This document shows, piece by piece, positions 41,385-51,154 of a DNA stretch of 53,287 bases. The stretch is from an uncultured Saprospiraceae bacterium. Its GTDB lineage: Bacteria; Bacteroidota; Bacteroidia; Chitinophagales; Saprospiraceae. Position 1 is the first letter of the stretch. Every line of letters starts with the position of its first letter. The DNA lies in NCBI GenBank assembly GCA_938002665.1, contig CALLAE010000048.1, positions 1 to 53,287 on the forward strand, read 5' to 3'. Below the pieces are notes generated by a model. That model did not search any database. It was not told the origin of the DNA and saw nothing but the letters and a program-made list of their open reading frames with translations. Made by a program: the position numbers and the translations under genes.

Positions 41385-43991
41385 TTGAAAAGACTGGTAC
41401 ATATACTTTTATGTACATTAACTTTTGCTTTTCAAGGGTTGGCGCAAGACCAGTCTGTCAGTAATTTCAAAATAAATCTTCCTCATAAGGTCATCACAAT
41501 AGGAGAGCTAGTAACTCTCATCGAAGACCAATCTGATTATTTCGTCTCTTACAATACCCAGTTAGATCTGAGTGAGACACTGGAATTTGAGAGTACTGAA
41601 GTGGGTTTCTATGACTTAAAAAAAAGCTTCACGACGAGCTTATTCGCTACTATAGAAATAGATTCTGAGTCAAAAAAGCTTATCATTCTTCCGCCCAAGT
41701 TTAAAACCTTACATGGTATAGTAAGAGATTCTGCCAATCTCGAGACCTTGACTGCTGTGACTATACTGAGTGATAACAATAAGGGCACGACAACGAATGA
41801 AGATGGGTTTTTCTACTTAAAAGTGTCAAGTGAGACAAAGTATGTCTACGTAAGCTATCTTGGATATAGAACCTTGACCTTTGCAATCCCTGACAAGGTA
41901 GAAAATGAAGTAATCATCCATCTGATTGCTGATAATGTCCTTCCTGATATCGTTATTGAGGCCAGCAGTGCTATTGAAGAAACAATCTCAATTAATCCAC
42001 ACGATGTCAAAATAGATAAAGAAAGTCCAGTACGCGGCATAGGAGGTAGATCTGATCTTATCTCTAGCATTCGACACATCAGTGGTATCTCCGTTGGCTC
42101 AGAGGCACAAAATGGTTTTACAGTTAGAGGTGGAGGGCCTGATCAAAACCTAGTACTTTTGGATGGATTACCTGTATATGAAACGAGTCACTTAGGGGGT
42201 CTTTCTTCCATCTTTGTGGACAATATTATCAAGAAAGGAGACCTATATAAAGGTGGGGTGCCTGCGAGATTTGGTGGAAAGCTAAGCTCAGTTCTCGACA
42301 TCAGACTGAAGGAAGGAAACCGACATCAAGTCAAAAGAGAGGCAGAGATTAACTTGGAAAACTTTTCAGGATTCATAGAAGGGCCGATTGGAAAAAAAAC
42401 TTCTTTCATTTTCAATGGCAGGAAAAGCATTATAAATTCCTATTCAAATTTTATACTAAAAAGGTTTCTGGATTTTGAAGATTCTGATCTCACTTACAAT
42501 GATATCTATTCTAAAATCACTCATTGGTTTAGTCCAGCAAACAGATTAAGCTTAAGTGTCTATTCGGGAGATGACAAGATTTTTCTACGACGGAATGAGT
42601 CTTCTACTGATAGAGTATTTACAGACTCCAATAAAGTTAATTGGAGCAATACCTTGGGTGCTCTTAATTGGAATTCTGCATTAGGAAAGAAAGTTTTCAT
42701 ACATGGACATGTTGGAAAATCAGACTTTGATTTCAACTCTAGATCTGCGAATCAAGTTATCGAAACTTCAGACCTGGACAGTTCCAGCTTAGCTATTAAT
42801 GTCTATTCGAGACAACAAGATTATACAGCAAAGTTAGACCTAGACTATTACACCAATAATCTGGGAAAAATAAAAACGGGTGGAGGTATTATTCTTCATG
42901 AAAGTTCTCCATCAATCTTAGAGTCACAATCACTGACAGATCAGGAAATAGCTCAAGACACATCTTATCTATCTAATGAAATCTATTTCTTCTTAGAAAA
43001 CGAGTTAAGAATAAACAGTAACTGGAGCCTAAATTCAGGCTTGAGATACAACTACCATGGTGGATTAGATACTACCTATCAATATTTCCAACCAAGACTC
43101 AACATGCATTTTGCCAAAAATCGAATCAAGCTTGATTTTGCATATAATAGAATGAGTCAATTTCTGCATCTTCTCGTCAATCCCAGTTCTGGACTGCCTT
43201 CTGATCTATGGGTACCAAGTACAAAAAAAATAGAACCTGAAACTTCAAATCTTTTCTCTATTTCAGGAAATTACAAAGCTAGTCCTAGTCTACTGGTGGG
43301 ATTAGGAGGTTTTTACAATACCTATTCCAACTTGATCGAATACTCTAACCCCTATGAAATCATCCAAGTTATAGTAGGTAATCACCTTTCATTTAATCAA
43401 GATATTAGTGATGTAAACTGGGAAGATAGAGTAACTGTAGGTACAGGAAGGTCTTATGGACTAGAACTTGATATTGCCTATAAAACTGAAAAAATAGAGC
43501 TCAATCTTGCCTACACTTTAAGCAGATCCGAAAGAACGTTTAATTTTGGAAAATTTTCAAAAAATGAAATAGAGACCTTTCCTTACAAATATGACCGTCC
43601 TCACAACATCGCCTTTAGTGGTTCTCTCAAACTTAAAAAAGATAATAAAATAAATGTTGAATGGCTATATGGAAACGGCAACACCTGGACGTTTACTGAT
43701 AATGTGATACCTGGACAAAATGGAGAAATCATATATCAACCCAGACCAGGAGAAAGAAACAATGAAAGACTTTCATCCTACCAAAGATTGAGTATTTCAC
43801 ATTCTTCAAAAAGACAATTAAGAACTGGTGGCCTACTATTTTATACTATGGGAGTATACAATGTCTATAACAACAAAAACCCTTTTTATGCCTATATAAA
43901 AAGCTCAGATACCAATGCACAAGTACCCGTCACGACAGAAATATCTCTATATCCTGTTTTTCCACAAATAAATGTTGGTTACCAATGGTAA
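41385..43991 (+). CDS. TonB-dependent receptor with N-terminal STN signalling domain
   Basis: An 868-residue receptor of the cell-surface signalling type. The signal peptide (1-20, ending FQGLAQ) is followed by an STN domain (about 28-105), a CarboxypepD-like beta-sandwich (about 108-190), the plug (about 205-310, with GFTVRGGGPDQNLVLLDGLPVYE) and the barrel, ending INVGYQW. The STN domain normally contacts the FecR protein to signal ligand arrival. The start is TTG at 41385; a stop lies 12 bases upstream in frame, and this start gives a perfect signal peptide. The ligand is unknown: the gene is in the same run as a DUF4249 lipoprotein, a combination seen in Bacteroidota. Confidence 0.92.
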   Translation: MKRLVHILLCTLTFAFQGLAQDQSVSNFKINLPHKVITIGELVTLIEDQSDYFVSYNTQLDLSETLEFESTEVGFYDLKKSFTTSLFATIEIDSESKKLIILPPKFKTLHGIVRDSANLETLTAVTILSDNNKGTTTNEDGFFYLKVSSETKYVYVSYLGYRTLTFAIPDKVENEVIIHLIADNVLPDIVIEASSAIEETISINPHDVKIDKESPVRGIGGRSDLISSIRHISGISVGSEAQNGFTVRGGGPDQNLVLLDGLPVYETSHLGGLSSIFVDNIIKKGDLYKGGVPARFGGKLSSVLDIRLKEGNRHQVKREAEINLENFSGFIEGPIGKKTSFIFNGRKSIINSYSNFILKRFLDFEDSDLTYNDIYSKITHWFSPANRLSLSVYSGDDKIFLRRNESSTDRVFTDSNKVNWSNTLGALNWNSALGKKVFIHGHVGKSDFDFNSRSANQVIETSDLDSSSLAINVYSRQQDYTAKLDLDYYTNNLGKIKTGGGIILHESSPSILESQSLTDQEIAQDTSYLSNEIYFFLENELRINSNWSLNSGLRYNYHGGLDTTYQYFQPRLNMHFAKNRIKLDFAYNRMSQFLHLLVNPSSGLPSDLWVPSTKKIEPETSNLFSISGNYKASPSLLVGLGGFYNTYSNLIEYSNPYEIIQVIVGNHLSFNQDISDVNWEDRVTVGTGRSYGLELDIAYKTEKIELNLAYTLSRSERTFNFGKFSKNEIETFPYKYDRPHNIAFSGSLKLKKDNKINVEWLYGNGNTWTFTDNVIPGQNGEIIYQPRPGERNNERLSSYQRLSISHSSKRQLRTGGLLFYTMGVYNVYNNKNPFYAYIKSSDTNAQVPVTTEISLYPVFPQINVGYQW

Positions 43992-44052
43992 TTTGGAGCA
44001 ATTAATTTTGCTTGAAAACAACAAAAACACTAACTTAGTCTTAACTAATACT

Positions 44053-45027
44053 ATGGTGCGACTATTCTTCATATGTTCCTTGCTTTTTCTCATCAGTTGT
44101 GAAAAAGAAATTGAGAAAACTATCTCTCAGGATTATGAAGCGGATGTTGTTGTAAATTCCATCATTTCTACTGACTCCACTTTTTCAGTCCAGCTAAATT
44201 ATTCCAAGTCTGTATATGACATTTCAGACTTTAAGCCAGTAGAAAACGCCTCTATCTACATTGCGGTTAAGGATGATATAGATGATATTAGAACACAGGA
44301 TTTCTTCCTAGATTATCAAGGTGATGGGCTCTACACTAGAGGAAATAACCCAATAGGTGGAAGAACATATGAGATGGTTATAGAGGTAGATGGTAAAATT
44401 ATCTCAGCTGAAACTTATGTTCCTAAAGTCCTCAAAGCTGAAATATTAACGGAGAGCAAAAGCTCTAACCTCAATCCCAAAACTAAACAAATGTCTGTCT
44501 CAGTGGAGATCGCCATTGAAGAGGAAGAAAATCAATCTGATAATTACTACGCTTGGGATCTCATTCCTCTAGTAGAATCTACACCTACTACCGTGAATGA
44601 AAAACCCAACGAAACTGATAAAGTAGTAGATATTAGTAATGATGGAACGGGTAGTAACCCAGGAGGAGACGGTTCTACTATTTCCGTATTGACAAAAAAT
44701 GAAGGAATTTCAGGAGCTGTCCCTGCTTTATCAGATGAAAGTGGAAAGATAACAGCGAGTTTTGAGGGAATCTCTGAAACTACAGAAGAAACAGAAGACA
44801 GTGAATATGGTACTGATCCTCAATCAACTTCTCAATCCCTAAATACCAAAAGGTACAAACTTAAGGTATGGTCTATATCTTCAGATTACTACTATTACCT
44901 ACTAAGCGTCCAACAAAATGGACCTGGCAACAGTGAGGCCACTTTTGTAGGACCTTACTCTAATGTTACTAACGGATACGGAATATTCGCAGGCTATAAT
45001 CTACAAGAGTTTGAATTAGAATTCTAA
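44053..45027 (+). CDS. DUF4249 lipoprotein
   Basis: I start at the ATG at 44053 (324 residues), which begins the signal peptide MVRLFFICSLLFLIS and the lipobox LISC. The longer frame from 43972 would add 27 unlike residues and overlap the receptor gene. The mature part opens with the DUF4249 pattern (EKEIEKTISQDYEADVVVNS, then NYSKSVYDIS). Family members occur next to TonB-dependent receptors as probable surface partners. A middle insertion (about residues 175-260) is acidic, rich in Thr, Ser, Glu and Asn. A strong terminator follows. Confidence 0.85.
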   Translation: MVRLFFICSLLFLISCEKEIEKTISQDYEADVVVNSIISTDSTFSVQLNYSKSVYDISDFKPVENASIYIAVKDDIDDIRTQDFFLDYQGDGLYTRGNNPIGGRTYEMVIEVDGKIISAETYVPKVLKAEILTESKSSNLNPKTKQMSVSVEIAIEEEENQSDNYYAWDLIPLVESTPTTVNEKPNETDKVVDISNDGTGSNPGGDGSTISVLTKNEGISGAVPALSDESGKITASFEGISETTEETEDSEYGTDPQSTSQSLNTKRYKLKVWSISSDYYYYLLSVQQNGPGNSEATFVGPYSNVTNGYGIFAGYNLQEFELEF

Positions 45028-45052
45028 AAAACGATAAAGAGTTATCTAAAAC

Positions 45053-45092
45053 AAAAGAGCCAATCCATTGAGGATTGGCTCTTTTGTTTTTT
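45053..45092. terminator. Strong terminator, probably bidirectional, between DUF4249 and lpdA genes
   Basis: A perfect 14-bp stem, AAAAGAGCCAATCC (45053-45066) with GGATTGGCTCTTTT (45072-45085), loop ATTGA, followed by GTTTTTT. The A-rich side before the stem supplies a T-run on the other strand, so it can serve both convergent genes. Confidence 0.92.
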
Positions 45093-45111
45093 ATTGCTTA
45101 TGGTATGCTCA

Positions 45112-46512
45112 CTACAAGTGAATAACTTCTCCATATGCCGCTGCCGAAGCCTCCATAACTGCCTCACTCATAGTAGGATGTGGATGGACCGCTTTTATAA
45201 TTTCATGGCCTGTAGTTTCTAGATTCATAGCAGCAACAATTTCAGCAATCATTTCTGTTACATTACTACCTATCATATGTGCTCCTAATAATTCTCCATA
45301 TTTTGCATCATACACAACTTTTACAAAGCCTTCTTTAGCTCCAGAAGCACTCGCTTTTCCTGATGCTGAGAATGGAAACTTTCCGACTTTCAACTCATGC
45401 CCAGCTTCTTTAGCCTGCGCTTCAGTCAGCCCTACACTAGCCACTTCCGGAGAACAGTAGGTGCAAGATGGGATTATACCATAATTAATCGGATGGACAT
45501 CCATACCTGATATCTTCTCCACACAGGTAATACCTTCTGCACTGGCTACATGCGCTAAGGCAGGTGTAGCTAAGACGTCGCCTATGGCATAGATGCCCGG
45601 TACTCCTGTATTATAAAATTCATCCACCTCTATTGTTCCTCCCTTCTCAGTCTTAATACCTAAAGCTTCCAAGCCTATATCCTCAGTATTGGGTTGTATT
45701 CCAGTAGCACTAAGAACAACATCACATTCTATGATCTCTTCCTTATCATCTTTACGACTCTTAACTTTTACTTTCACACTTTTCCCTGAAGTATCTACTT
45801 CTTGCACTGCAGTATTGCCAAGAACATTCACCCCATTTTTTTTGAATACTTTGCCTAGCTCCTTAGACACATCTTTATCCTCTCTAGGTAATAAGCCTTG
45901 CTCTAGAAATTCTACTACCGTCACTTCTGTTCCTATCGCATTATAGAAATAAGCGAACTCAACTCCGATTGCTCCTGCTCCTATAACTACCATACGCTTA
46001 GGCTTTTTGCCCAAGGTCATTGCTTTTCTATAGCCAATTACTTTCTCGCCATCGATCGGAATACTAGGCAATGCTCTAGATCTAGCGCCAGTAGCGACAA
46101 TAATATTATCAGCAGCATATTCTTTGCGACCGCCATCTGCATCTGTCACTACCACCTTCTTCCCTCTAGCCAGCTTACCGGTGCCTTCTATAACGGTAAT
46201 CTTATTTTTCTTCATCAAGAACTGAATCCCTTTACTCATGCCATCAGCAACTCCACGACTACGATTTATCATCTTGTCAAAGTCAGGCTTAGCATTGGAG
46301 ACAGTAATTCCATAATCCTCTGCATGGGTGATGTAACTATATACTTGTGCAGATTTCAGTAAGGCTTTAGTAGGTATACAGCCCCAGTTTAGGCAAATGC
46401 CGCCTAGTTTCTCCTTCTCAATGATAGCCACTTTCATACCTAGCTGAGAAGCACGAATAGCCGCAGGATATCCACCAGGACCACTACCTAACACAATAAG
46501 ATCAAAATTCAT
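45112..46512 (-). CDS. lpdA: Dihydrolipoyl dehydrogenase (E3)
   Basis: A 466-residue FAD-dependent disulfide oxidoreductase that reoxidises dihydrolipoamide in the pyruvate and 2-oxoglutarate dehydrogenase and glycine cleavage complexes. FAD site GSGPGGYPAA (9-18), redox pair Cys40 and Cys45 in GGICLNWGCIPTKAL, NAD site VVIGAGAIGVEF, and the active-site HPHPTMSEAVMEA near the C terminus are all present. Complete, with normal length. No E1 or E2 gene is adjacent. Confidence 0.96.
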   Translation of the reverse strand: MNFDLIVLGSGPGGYPAAIRASQLGMKVAIIEKEKLGGICLNWGCIPTKALLKSAQVYSYITHAEDYGITVSNAKPDFDKMINRSRGVADGMSKGIQFLMKKNKITVIEGTGKLARGKKVVVTDADGGRKEYAADNIIVATGARSRALPSIPIDGEKVIGYRKAMTLGKKPKRMVVIGAGAIGVEFAYFYNAIGTEVTVVEFLEQGLLPREDKDVSKELGKVFKKNGVNVLGNTAVQEVDTSGKSVKVKVKSRKDDKEEIIECDVVLSATGIQPNTEDIGLEALGIKTEKGGTIEVDEFYNTGVPGIYAIGDVLATPALAHVASAEGITCVEKISGMDVHPINYGIIPSCTYCSPEVASVGLTEAQAKEAGHELKVGKFPFSASGKASASGAKEGFVKVVYDAKYGELLGAHMIGSNVTEMIAEIVAAMNLETTGHEIIKAVHPHPTMSEAVMEASAAAYGEVIHL

Positions 46513-46528
46513 CTATCTAATTTTTGCG

Positions 46529-46536
46529 CAAATATA
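46529..46536 (-). promoter_or_regulatory. Possible lpdA promoter -7 element (TATATTTG)
   Basis: On the minus strand TATATTTG fits TAnnTTTG, 16 bases before the lpdA ATG, implying a leader of about ten bases. No clear -33 TTTG; GTTG lies 16 bases upstream. Confidence 0.4.
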
Positions 46537-46587
46537 ATGTTATGAAAACTAACAACTATGGAAAGAAGAGCTACTAAATAGATATAA

Positions 46588-47748
46588 TCAATAAGTCTGA
46601 AAACGAGCTGTACCGTTATAGAAATCTCTGACTTCTATAAACATATCATCTATAACCAGCCGACCTTCCTTATCTATAAAGCCAACCCCTCGATTGTCTA
46701 TCATCCTTGCTAGACCATTATGAAAATCCCATATCAAAGGATGCTTGAATGCAATCACCTCCTCACCCGCAGCATCCAGATATCCCCAAAGCTTAGCTTT
46801 ACTAGCCGCTATCATCCCATCTGAATATCTATTGAGCAACTCATAATCCGCTGTGGTGAGCTGTTCTCCATTACTATCTAACAAGCCCCACCTTCCATTC
46901 TCCTTGTATTTCCATTTAGCTTCACCAGCGTACTGTATTTTTTCATAAGGAAGATTTCTGAGGGAGCTCATGTCTTTAGATAGCAACTGATAGCCGCTTT
47001 TACTTTTCACTATAGTCTTATCATAGTAAAAGTCAAAGGCCTTAGAAAAAGACCCATTTTTGATTTGACCCTTCTTATCACAAAAACCATAATGATCATC
47101 CTTCTTAAGTCTAAATATATCATCGTTAACAGGCAAATAAATGTTCTGATATTCATGTGGCAATATGCTTTTACCAGAAATATGACTTAGACCGTAGAAT
47201 CCATTTTTCTTACCTACAAATATGCCTTCATTACCCTGCTTTATGCTTTGATAAGTGATGGGTACTATCAGCTTACCAGTTGCGTTAATAATACCTTTCA
47301 AACCTTGTTTTCCGACAACAGCATGCCCCTCATGATAACTTTCATAAGACGTATATGTCAAACTATCTAATATGAGACCCTCCTGATCTATAAGCAGCCA
47401 ATTGTTTTGAAAATCTTGCACAAAGGTCTGATTACCTGTGAAACTATAGGCTTGCTTGTATTTGAAATCAATAAGCTTAGTACCTAGTGAATCTATATAG
47501 CCCCATCGCCCTTGATAATTAGCAGCTGCAATCCCATTTTGCATATCCTTTATATCATCATAGATAGGATCTATAACAATTTTACCCTGATTATTTATAC
47601 AGCCCCATTTATGCTTTGGCGATTCATAATCGTCAAAATAGTTTTGCTCAATAGGTCCAGCGTTATCAGTAGGCGAAGCTGTATCATTCTTACAACTCAA
47701 GAATAGAATAAGACTTATAAAAAGCAACCAAGTATAAGAGGAAGACAT
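46588..47748 (-). CDS. WG-repeat lipoprotein
   Basis: A 386-residue lipoprotein with signal peptide and lipobox LFLSC (about Cys20). The mature protein consists of WG-type repeats (KWGCINNQGKIVIDPIYDDI, RWGYIDSLGTKLIDFKY, RWGLLDSNGEQLTTADYE, LWGYLDAAGEEVIAFKH and degenerate ones), about 30-50 residues each and roughly seven in all. WG proteins form beta-propeller-like or toroid folds of unknown general function. It is monocistronic by position: lpdA ends on its other side with its own promoter. Confidence 0.85.
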   Translation of the reverse strand: MSSSYTWLLFISLILFLSCKNDTASPTDNAGPIEQNYFDDYESPKHKWGCINNQGKIVIDPIYDDIKDMQNGIAAANYQGRWGYIDSLGTKLIDFKYKQAYSFTGNQTFVQDFQNNWLLIDQEGLILDSLTYTSYESYHEGHAVVGKQGLKGIINATGKLIVPITYQSIKQGNEGIFVGKKNGFYGLSHISGKSILPHEYQNIYLPVNDDIFRLKKDDHYGFCDKKGQIKNGSFSKAFDFYYDKTIVKSKSGYQLLSKDMSSLRNLPYEKIQYAGEAKWKYKENGRWGLLDSNGEQLTTADYELLNRYSDGMIAASKAKLWGYLDAAGEEVIAFKHPLIWDFHNGLARMIDNRGVGFIDKEGRLVIDDMFIEVRDFYNGTARFQTY

Positions 47749-47864
47749 CAGAGAATTTCATGAATAATCAAGTACGATATAGTAGGGTAGTTATATACTG
47801 CAACTTATAGATTAATGTCCTTAAAATCTACATATATTAGCAAAATAATTGATACGATGATATT

Positions 47865-48344
47865 ATGAAAGTAGCCATATTCCCAGGCTCATTTGATCCA
47901 ATCACAGTAGGCCATGTCGACCTCATAGAAAGATCCCTTCCGCTCTTTGATAAAGTGATCTTAGCTATCGGTCAAAATAGCCAAAAGAAATATCATTTCA
48001 CGCTTAAGCAACGACAAGCTTGGCTCAAGAAAATAGCTAGAAAATATGATAACGTCTCAATAGCCACTTACAAAGGACTGACGGTCAATTTTGCTAAAAC
48101 AGTAAATGCAGGTTTTCTCATCAGAGGACTAAGAAATGCCTCTGACTTCGATTATGAAAAAACAATTTCACAACTTAATAATATAGTTGGCGAAGGCCTA
48201 GAGACTGTTTTCTTTATTGCTCATCCTGAGATGAGTCATATAAGTAGCACCATAGTCCGAGAGATAATCAAAGGCAAAGGAGATGTTGCCAAGTTTGTCC
48301 CAGACTTTATCCAAAAAGATCTTAAATCAAAATACTATAAATAG
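47865..48344 (+). CDS. coaD: Pantetheine-phosphate adenylyltransferase
   Basis: A 159-residue enzyme that makes dephospho-CoA from phosphopantetheine and ATP. The nucleotidyltransferase motif GSFDPITVGHVDLIERS is at 8-24, KYHFTLKQRQAW and RGLRNASDFDYE follow, and the ISSTIVREI motif is near the end. Complete and normal length. It lies nine bases ahead of pruA. Confidence 0.96.
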   Translation: MKVAIFPGSFDPITVGHVDLIERSLPLFDKVILAIGQNSQKKYHFTLKQRQAWLKKIARKYDNVSIATYKGLTVNFAKTVNAGFLIRGLRNASDFDYEKTISQLNNIVGEGLETVFFIAHPEMSHISSTIVREIIKGKGDVAKFVPDFIQKDLKSKYYK

Positions 48345-48352
48345 AAATCTGA

Positions 48353-49984
48353 ATGTCTAACGCAATATTTAAAGTTCCAGAAGCCAAAAACGAAGTCTGC
48401 CTGACCTATGCTCCAGGTAGTCCAGAAAGGAAAGCAGTAAAAGCTGCCCTAAAAAATATGAGATCTAAGAAGATCGATATTCCTATGGTCATCAATGGAG
48501 AAGAAATCTTCACCAAAACTAAACTAAAGCTAGCTCCACCTCATGACCACAAACATATATTAGGTACCTTCAACAAAGGTTCCAAGTCTCATGTAACTAA
48601 AGCCATAAATGCTGCATTATCTGCAAAAGAAAAATGGGCAAACACCTCATGGCAAGACCGTGCGGCAGTTTTCTTAAAAGCCGCAGATCTTATTTCAGGC
48701 CCTTACAGAGCACAGATGAATGCTGCTACTATGCTCGCCCAATCAAAAAATATCTGGCAAGCAGAAATAGATGCCGTATGCGAATTAGCAGATTTTCTCA
48801 GATTCAATGTGCGATACATGACTGAGATCTATAGCCAGCAACCAGATAGTAGCCCAGGCATCTGGAATAGGCTAGAGTACAGACCTTTAGAGGGATTTGT
48901 CTTTGCCATAACGCCATTTAACTTTACTGCTATTGCTGGAAACCTACCAGCTACACCTGCACTACTAGGCAATACTTGTGTATGGAAATGTGCAGATAGC
49001 CAGGTCTATTCTGCTCATATGGTAATGAAAATATTTAGGGAAGCTGGACTTCCTGATGGTGTGATCAATTTGGTTTTTGTAGATGGCCCGAAAGCAGGAG
49101 AAGTGGTTTTTAATCATCATGACTTTGCGGGACTACATTTTACTGGGAGTACTGGCGTCTTCCAAAAACTATGGAAAACTATAGGAGAAAACATCCAGAA
49201 TTATAGAAGCTATCCTAGAATAGTAGGGGAGACCGGTGGTAAAGACTTTATCGTTGTGCATCCTTCAGCTGATGTGGCGCAAGTAAGCACTGCTATAGTC
49301 AGAGGTGCCTTTGAGTACCAGGGCCAAAAGTGTTCTGCCGCATCTAGAGCTTATATCCCTAAGTCCTTATGGCCGGCGGTCAAAAAAATGATTACTAAGG
49401 ATATCAAGAGCATGAAGATGGGACCAGTCGAGGACTTCAGAAACTTTATCAATGCTGTGATAGATGAAAAGTCTTTTGATAATATCAAGACCTACCTAGA
49501 TCATGCTCGAAAATCTAAAGATGCCAAAATCATCATAGGCGGCAAGGCAAGTAAGAGCAAAGGCTACTTTGTAGAGCCTACTGTCATAGTTGCAGATAAG
49601 CCAGATTATAAGACGATGTGCGAAGAAATATTTGGGCCGGTTATCACTATTTATGTATATGAGGATAACAAGCTAGATGAGCTGTTACCTGTGATAGACA
49701 ACACCTCTCCTTATTCGCTCACAGGATCCATTTTTGCTAAAGATAGGTACACAATAGAAGCACTGACCTATGCACTGAGAAACGCTGCAGGTAATTTCTA
49801 TATAAATGACAAGCCGACTGGAGCAGTTGTAGGCCAGCAACCATTCGGTGGCGCAAGAGGCTCTGGAACCAATGATAAAGCGGGTTCAGTACTTAACCTT
49901 TACAGATGGATATCACCTAGGACTATTAAGGAAACCTTTGATGCTCCGACTGATTACAGATATCCTTTCTTAGCAAAACAGTAG
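48353..49984 (+). CDS. pruA: L-glutamate gamma-semialdehyde (1-pyrroline-5-carboxylate) dehydrogenase
   Basis: A 543-residue aldehyde dehydrogenase that oxidises the proline-degradation intermediate to glutamate with NAD. The catalytic residues are Glu293 in GETGGKDF and Cys327 in YQGQKCSAASRAY. The FEAP/EIFGPV segment and PFGGARGSGTNDKAG near the C terminus are typical of the P5C dehydrogenase group, as is the length. The N-terminal proline dehydrogenase domain of bifunctional PutA is absent. It lies 8 bases after coaD and may be co-transcribed. It converges on the rhomboid gene 29 bases away. Confidence 0.94.
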   Translation: MSNAIFKVPEAKNEVCLTYAPGSPERKAVKAALKNMRSKKIDIPMVINGEEIFTKTKLKLAPPHDHKHILGTFNKGSKSHVTKAINAALSAKEKWANTSWQDRAAVFLKAADLISGPYRAQMNAATMLAQSKNIWQAEIDAVCELADFLRFNVRYMTEIYSQQPDSSPGIWNRLEYRPLEGFVFAITPFNFTAIAGNLPATPALLGNTCVWKCADSQVYSAHMVMKIFREAGLPDGVINLVFVDGPKAGEVVFNHHDFAGLHFTGSTGVFQKLWKTIGENIQNYRSYPRIVGETGGKDFIVVHPSADVAQVSTAIVRGAFEYQGQKCSAASRAYIPKSLWPAVKKMITKDIKSMKMGPVEDFRNFINAVIDEKSFDNIKTYLDHARKSKDAKIIIGGKASKSKGYFVEPTVIVADKPDYKTMCEEIFGPVITIYVYEDNKLDELLPVIDNTSPYSLTGSIFAKDRYTIEALTYALRNAAGNFYINDKPTGAVVGQQPFGGARGSGTNDKAGSVLNLYRWISPRTIKETFDAPTDYRYPFLAKQ

Positions 49985-50013
49985 ACAGAATAAAAACGAG
50001 CTAAGAGAAATAG

Positions 50014-50637
50014 TTACCAAGGAAAACCAGAAATAAGCTTCTCTGCAAATAGACTAGCGACCTGGGGTTTTGCTATCAATGTAAAAATGATGCCGTAGAC
50101 CGCACCATAGAAATGTGCACTGTGGTCTATGCCATCATTTCTGTTCTTACTTGCCCACGAAGAATAAATCAAATAAGCTATGCCTCCTAATATCGCTCTA
50201 AAGGGAATAATACCATACAGAGATAAAGAAGCCCACGGAAAAAAAAGAATATAGATAAACACCACCCCCGAAACTGCTCCAGATGCCCCTATGGCTGCAT
50301 ATTGGGGATTATTCTTGTGCTGGAAAAAGGTAGGTAAGTCTGCAATAGCTATAGCCGATAGGTACATGATCAAGAATACCAATGGGCCTAACATTGCCCC
50401 AAATATCTGTCCATAGGCCTGCTCTACAATAGGCCCAAACTGCCAAAGCACAAATAGGTTAATCAATAGATGAAACCAGCTACCATGCACAAATCCAGAA
50501 CTCAGCAAGCGGTAGTACTCCTTATTCTGGTGCTCAGAGACAGGATGGTGTTTCAGCTTTTCTACGATACTTCTATTATTAAAAGCCTGATAAGATATAA
50601 GACCAGTTATAATACATAGTGCAATGGATACGGACAT
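50014..50637 (-). CDS. Rhomboid intramembrane serine protease
   Basis: A 207-residue membrane protein with about six hydrophobic segments. The catalytic Ser119 lies in the GxSG motif IGASGAVSG. The partner His175 is in DHSAHFYGAVYG. The HGSWFHLLINL stretch with His and Asn (about 51-60) is the conserved second-helix motif. It cleaves substrates within the membrane; the substrates are unknown. Length fits the basic six-helix form. Upstream on the same strand is rlmH, 40 bases away. Confidence 0.9.
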   Translation of the reverse strand: MSVSIALCIITGLISYQAFNNRSIVEKLKHHPVSEHQNKEYYRLLSSGFVHGSWFHLLINLFVLWQFGPIVEQAYGQIFGAMLGPLVFLIMYLSAIAIADLPTFFQHKNNPQYAAIGASGAVSGVVFIYILFFPWASLSLYGIIPFRAILGGIAYLIYSSWASKNRNDGIDHSAHFYGAVYGIIFTLIAKPQVASLFAEKLISGFPW

Positions 50638-50676
50638 CTTTTAAGATTGTAGTGAGTTACCAAGATCCATAATTCT

Positions 50677-51150
50677 TTAACTATTATGGTATGGTTCGTT
50701 GTTAATAATTGTAAAAGCTCGGTAAAGTTGCTCTAGTAGTACAACCCTTGCAAGGTGATGTGCAAAGGTCAACTTTGACAATGAGATAAGACTGTTATGT
50801 TGGTTTTTGAAATCATCTGAAAAACCATATGCCCCACCTATCACTAAGGCAATAGAACTTCCCCCACTGCTCAACTTTGATTCAAAAAAATTAGAAAATT
50901 GAACAGAATCGTAATGCTTTCCTGCTTCATCTAGGAGAATAATTCTAGTCTCATTTTTAATGTGCTGGTTGAATAATTCAGCTTCTGCTTTTCTTATCTC
51001 AGAAACCGAAAGGGTTTTAGATAACTTGTGAGGCTTGATTGGTTTTATCTCCACTTTGACATAATGCTGCAGACGTTTGAGATAGAGTTCTTCTATTTCT
51101 GTGAAATGATTTTTCTTAGCTCTTCCAATGTAGTAGATAACTATTTTCAA
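50677..51150 (-). CDS. rlmH: 23S rRNA pseudouridine-1915 N3-methyltransferase
   Basis: A 157-residue SPOUT methyltransferase that acts on 70S ribosomes at helix 69. It carries the start IVIYYIGRAKKNHFTEIEEL, the SAM-binding LVIGGAYGFS and the end KLTFAHHLARVVLLEQLYRA followed by EPYHNS, all diagnostic. The start codon is TTG (51148-51150): the next Met is far inside and the sequence from this codon aligns with the family start. The CHAP gene ends 4 bases upstream on the same strand. Confidence 0.93.
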   Translation of the reverse strand: MKIVIYYIGRAKKNHFTEIEELYLKRLQHYVKVEIKPIKPHKLSKTLSVSEIRKAEAELFNQHIKNETRIILLDEAGKHYDSVQFSNFFESKLSSGGSSIALVIGGAYGFSDDFKNQHNSLISLSKLTFAHHLARVVLLEQLYRAFTIINNEPYHNS

Positions 51151-51154
51151 ATGA

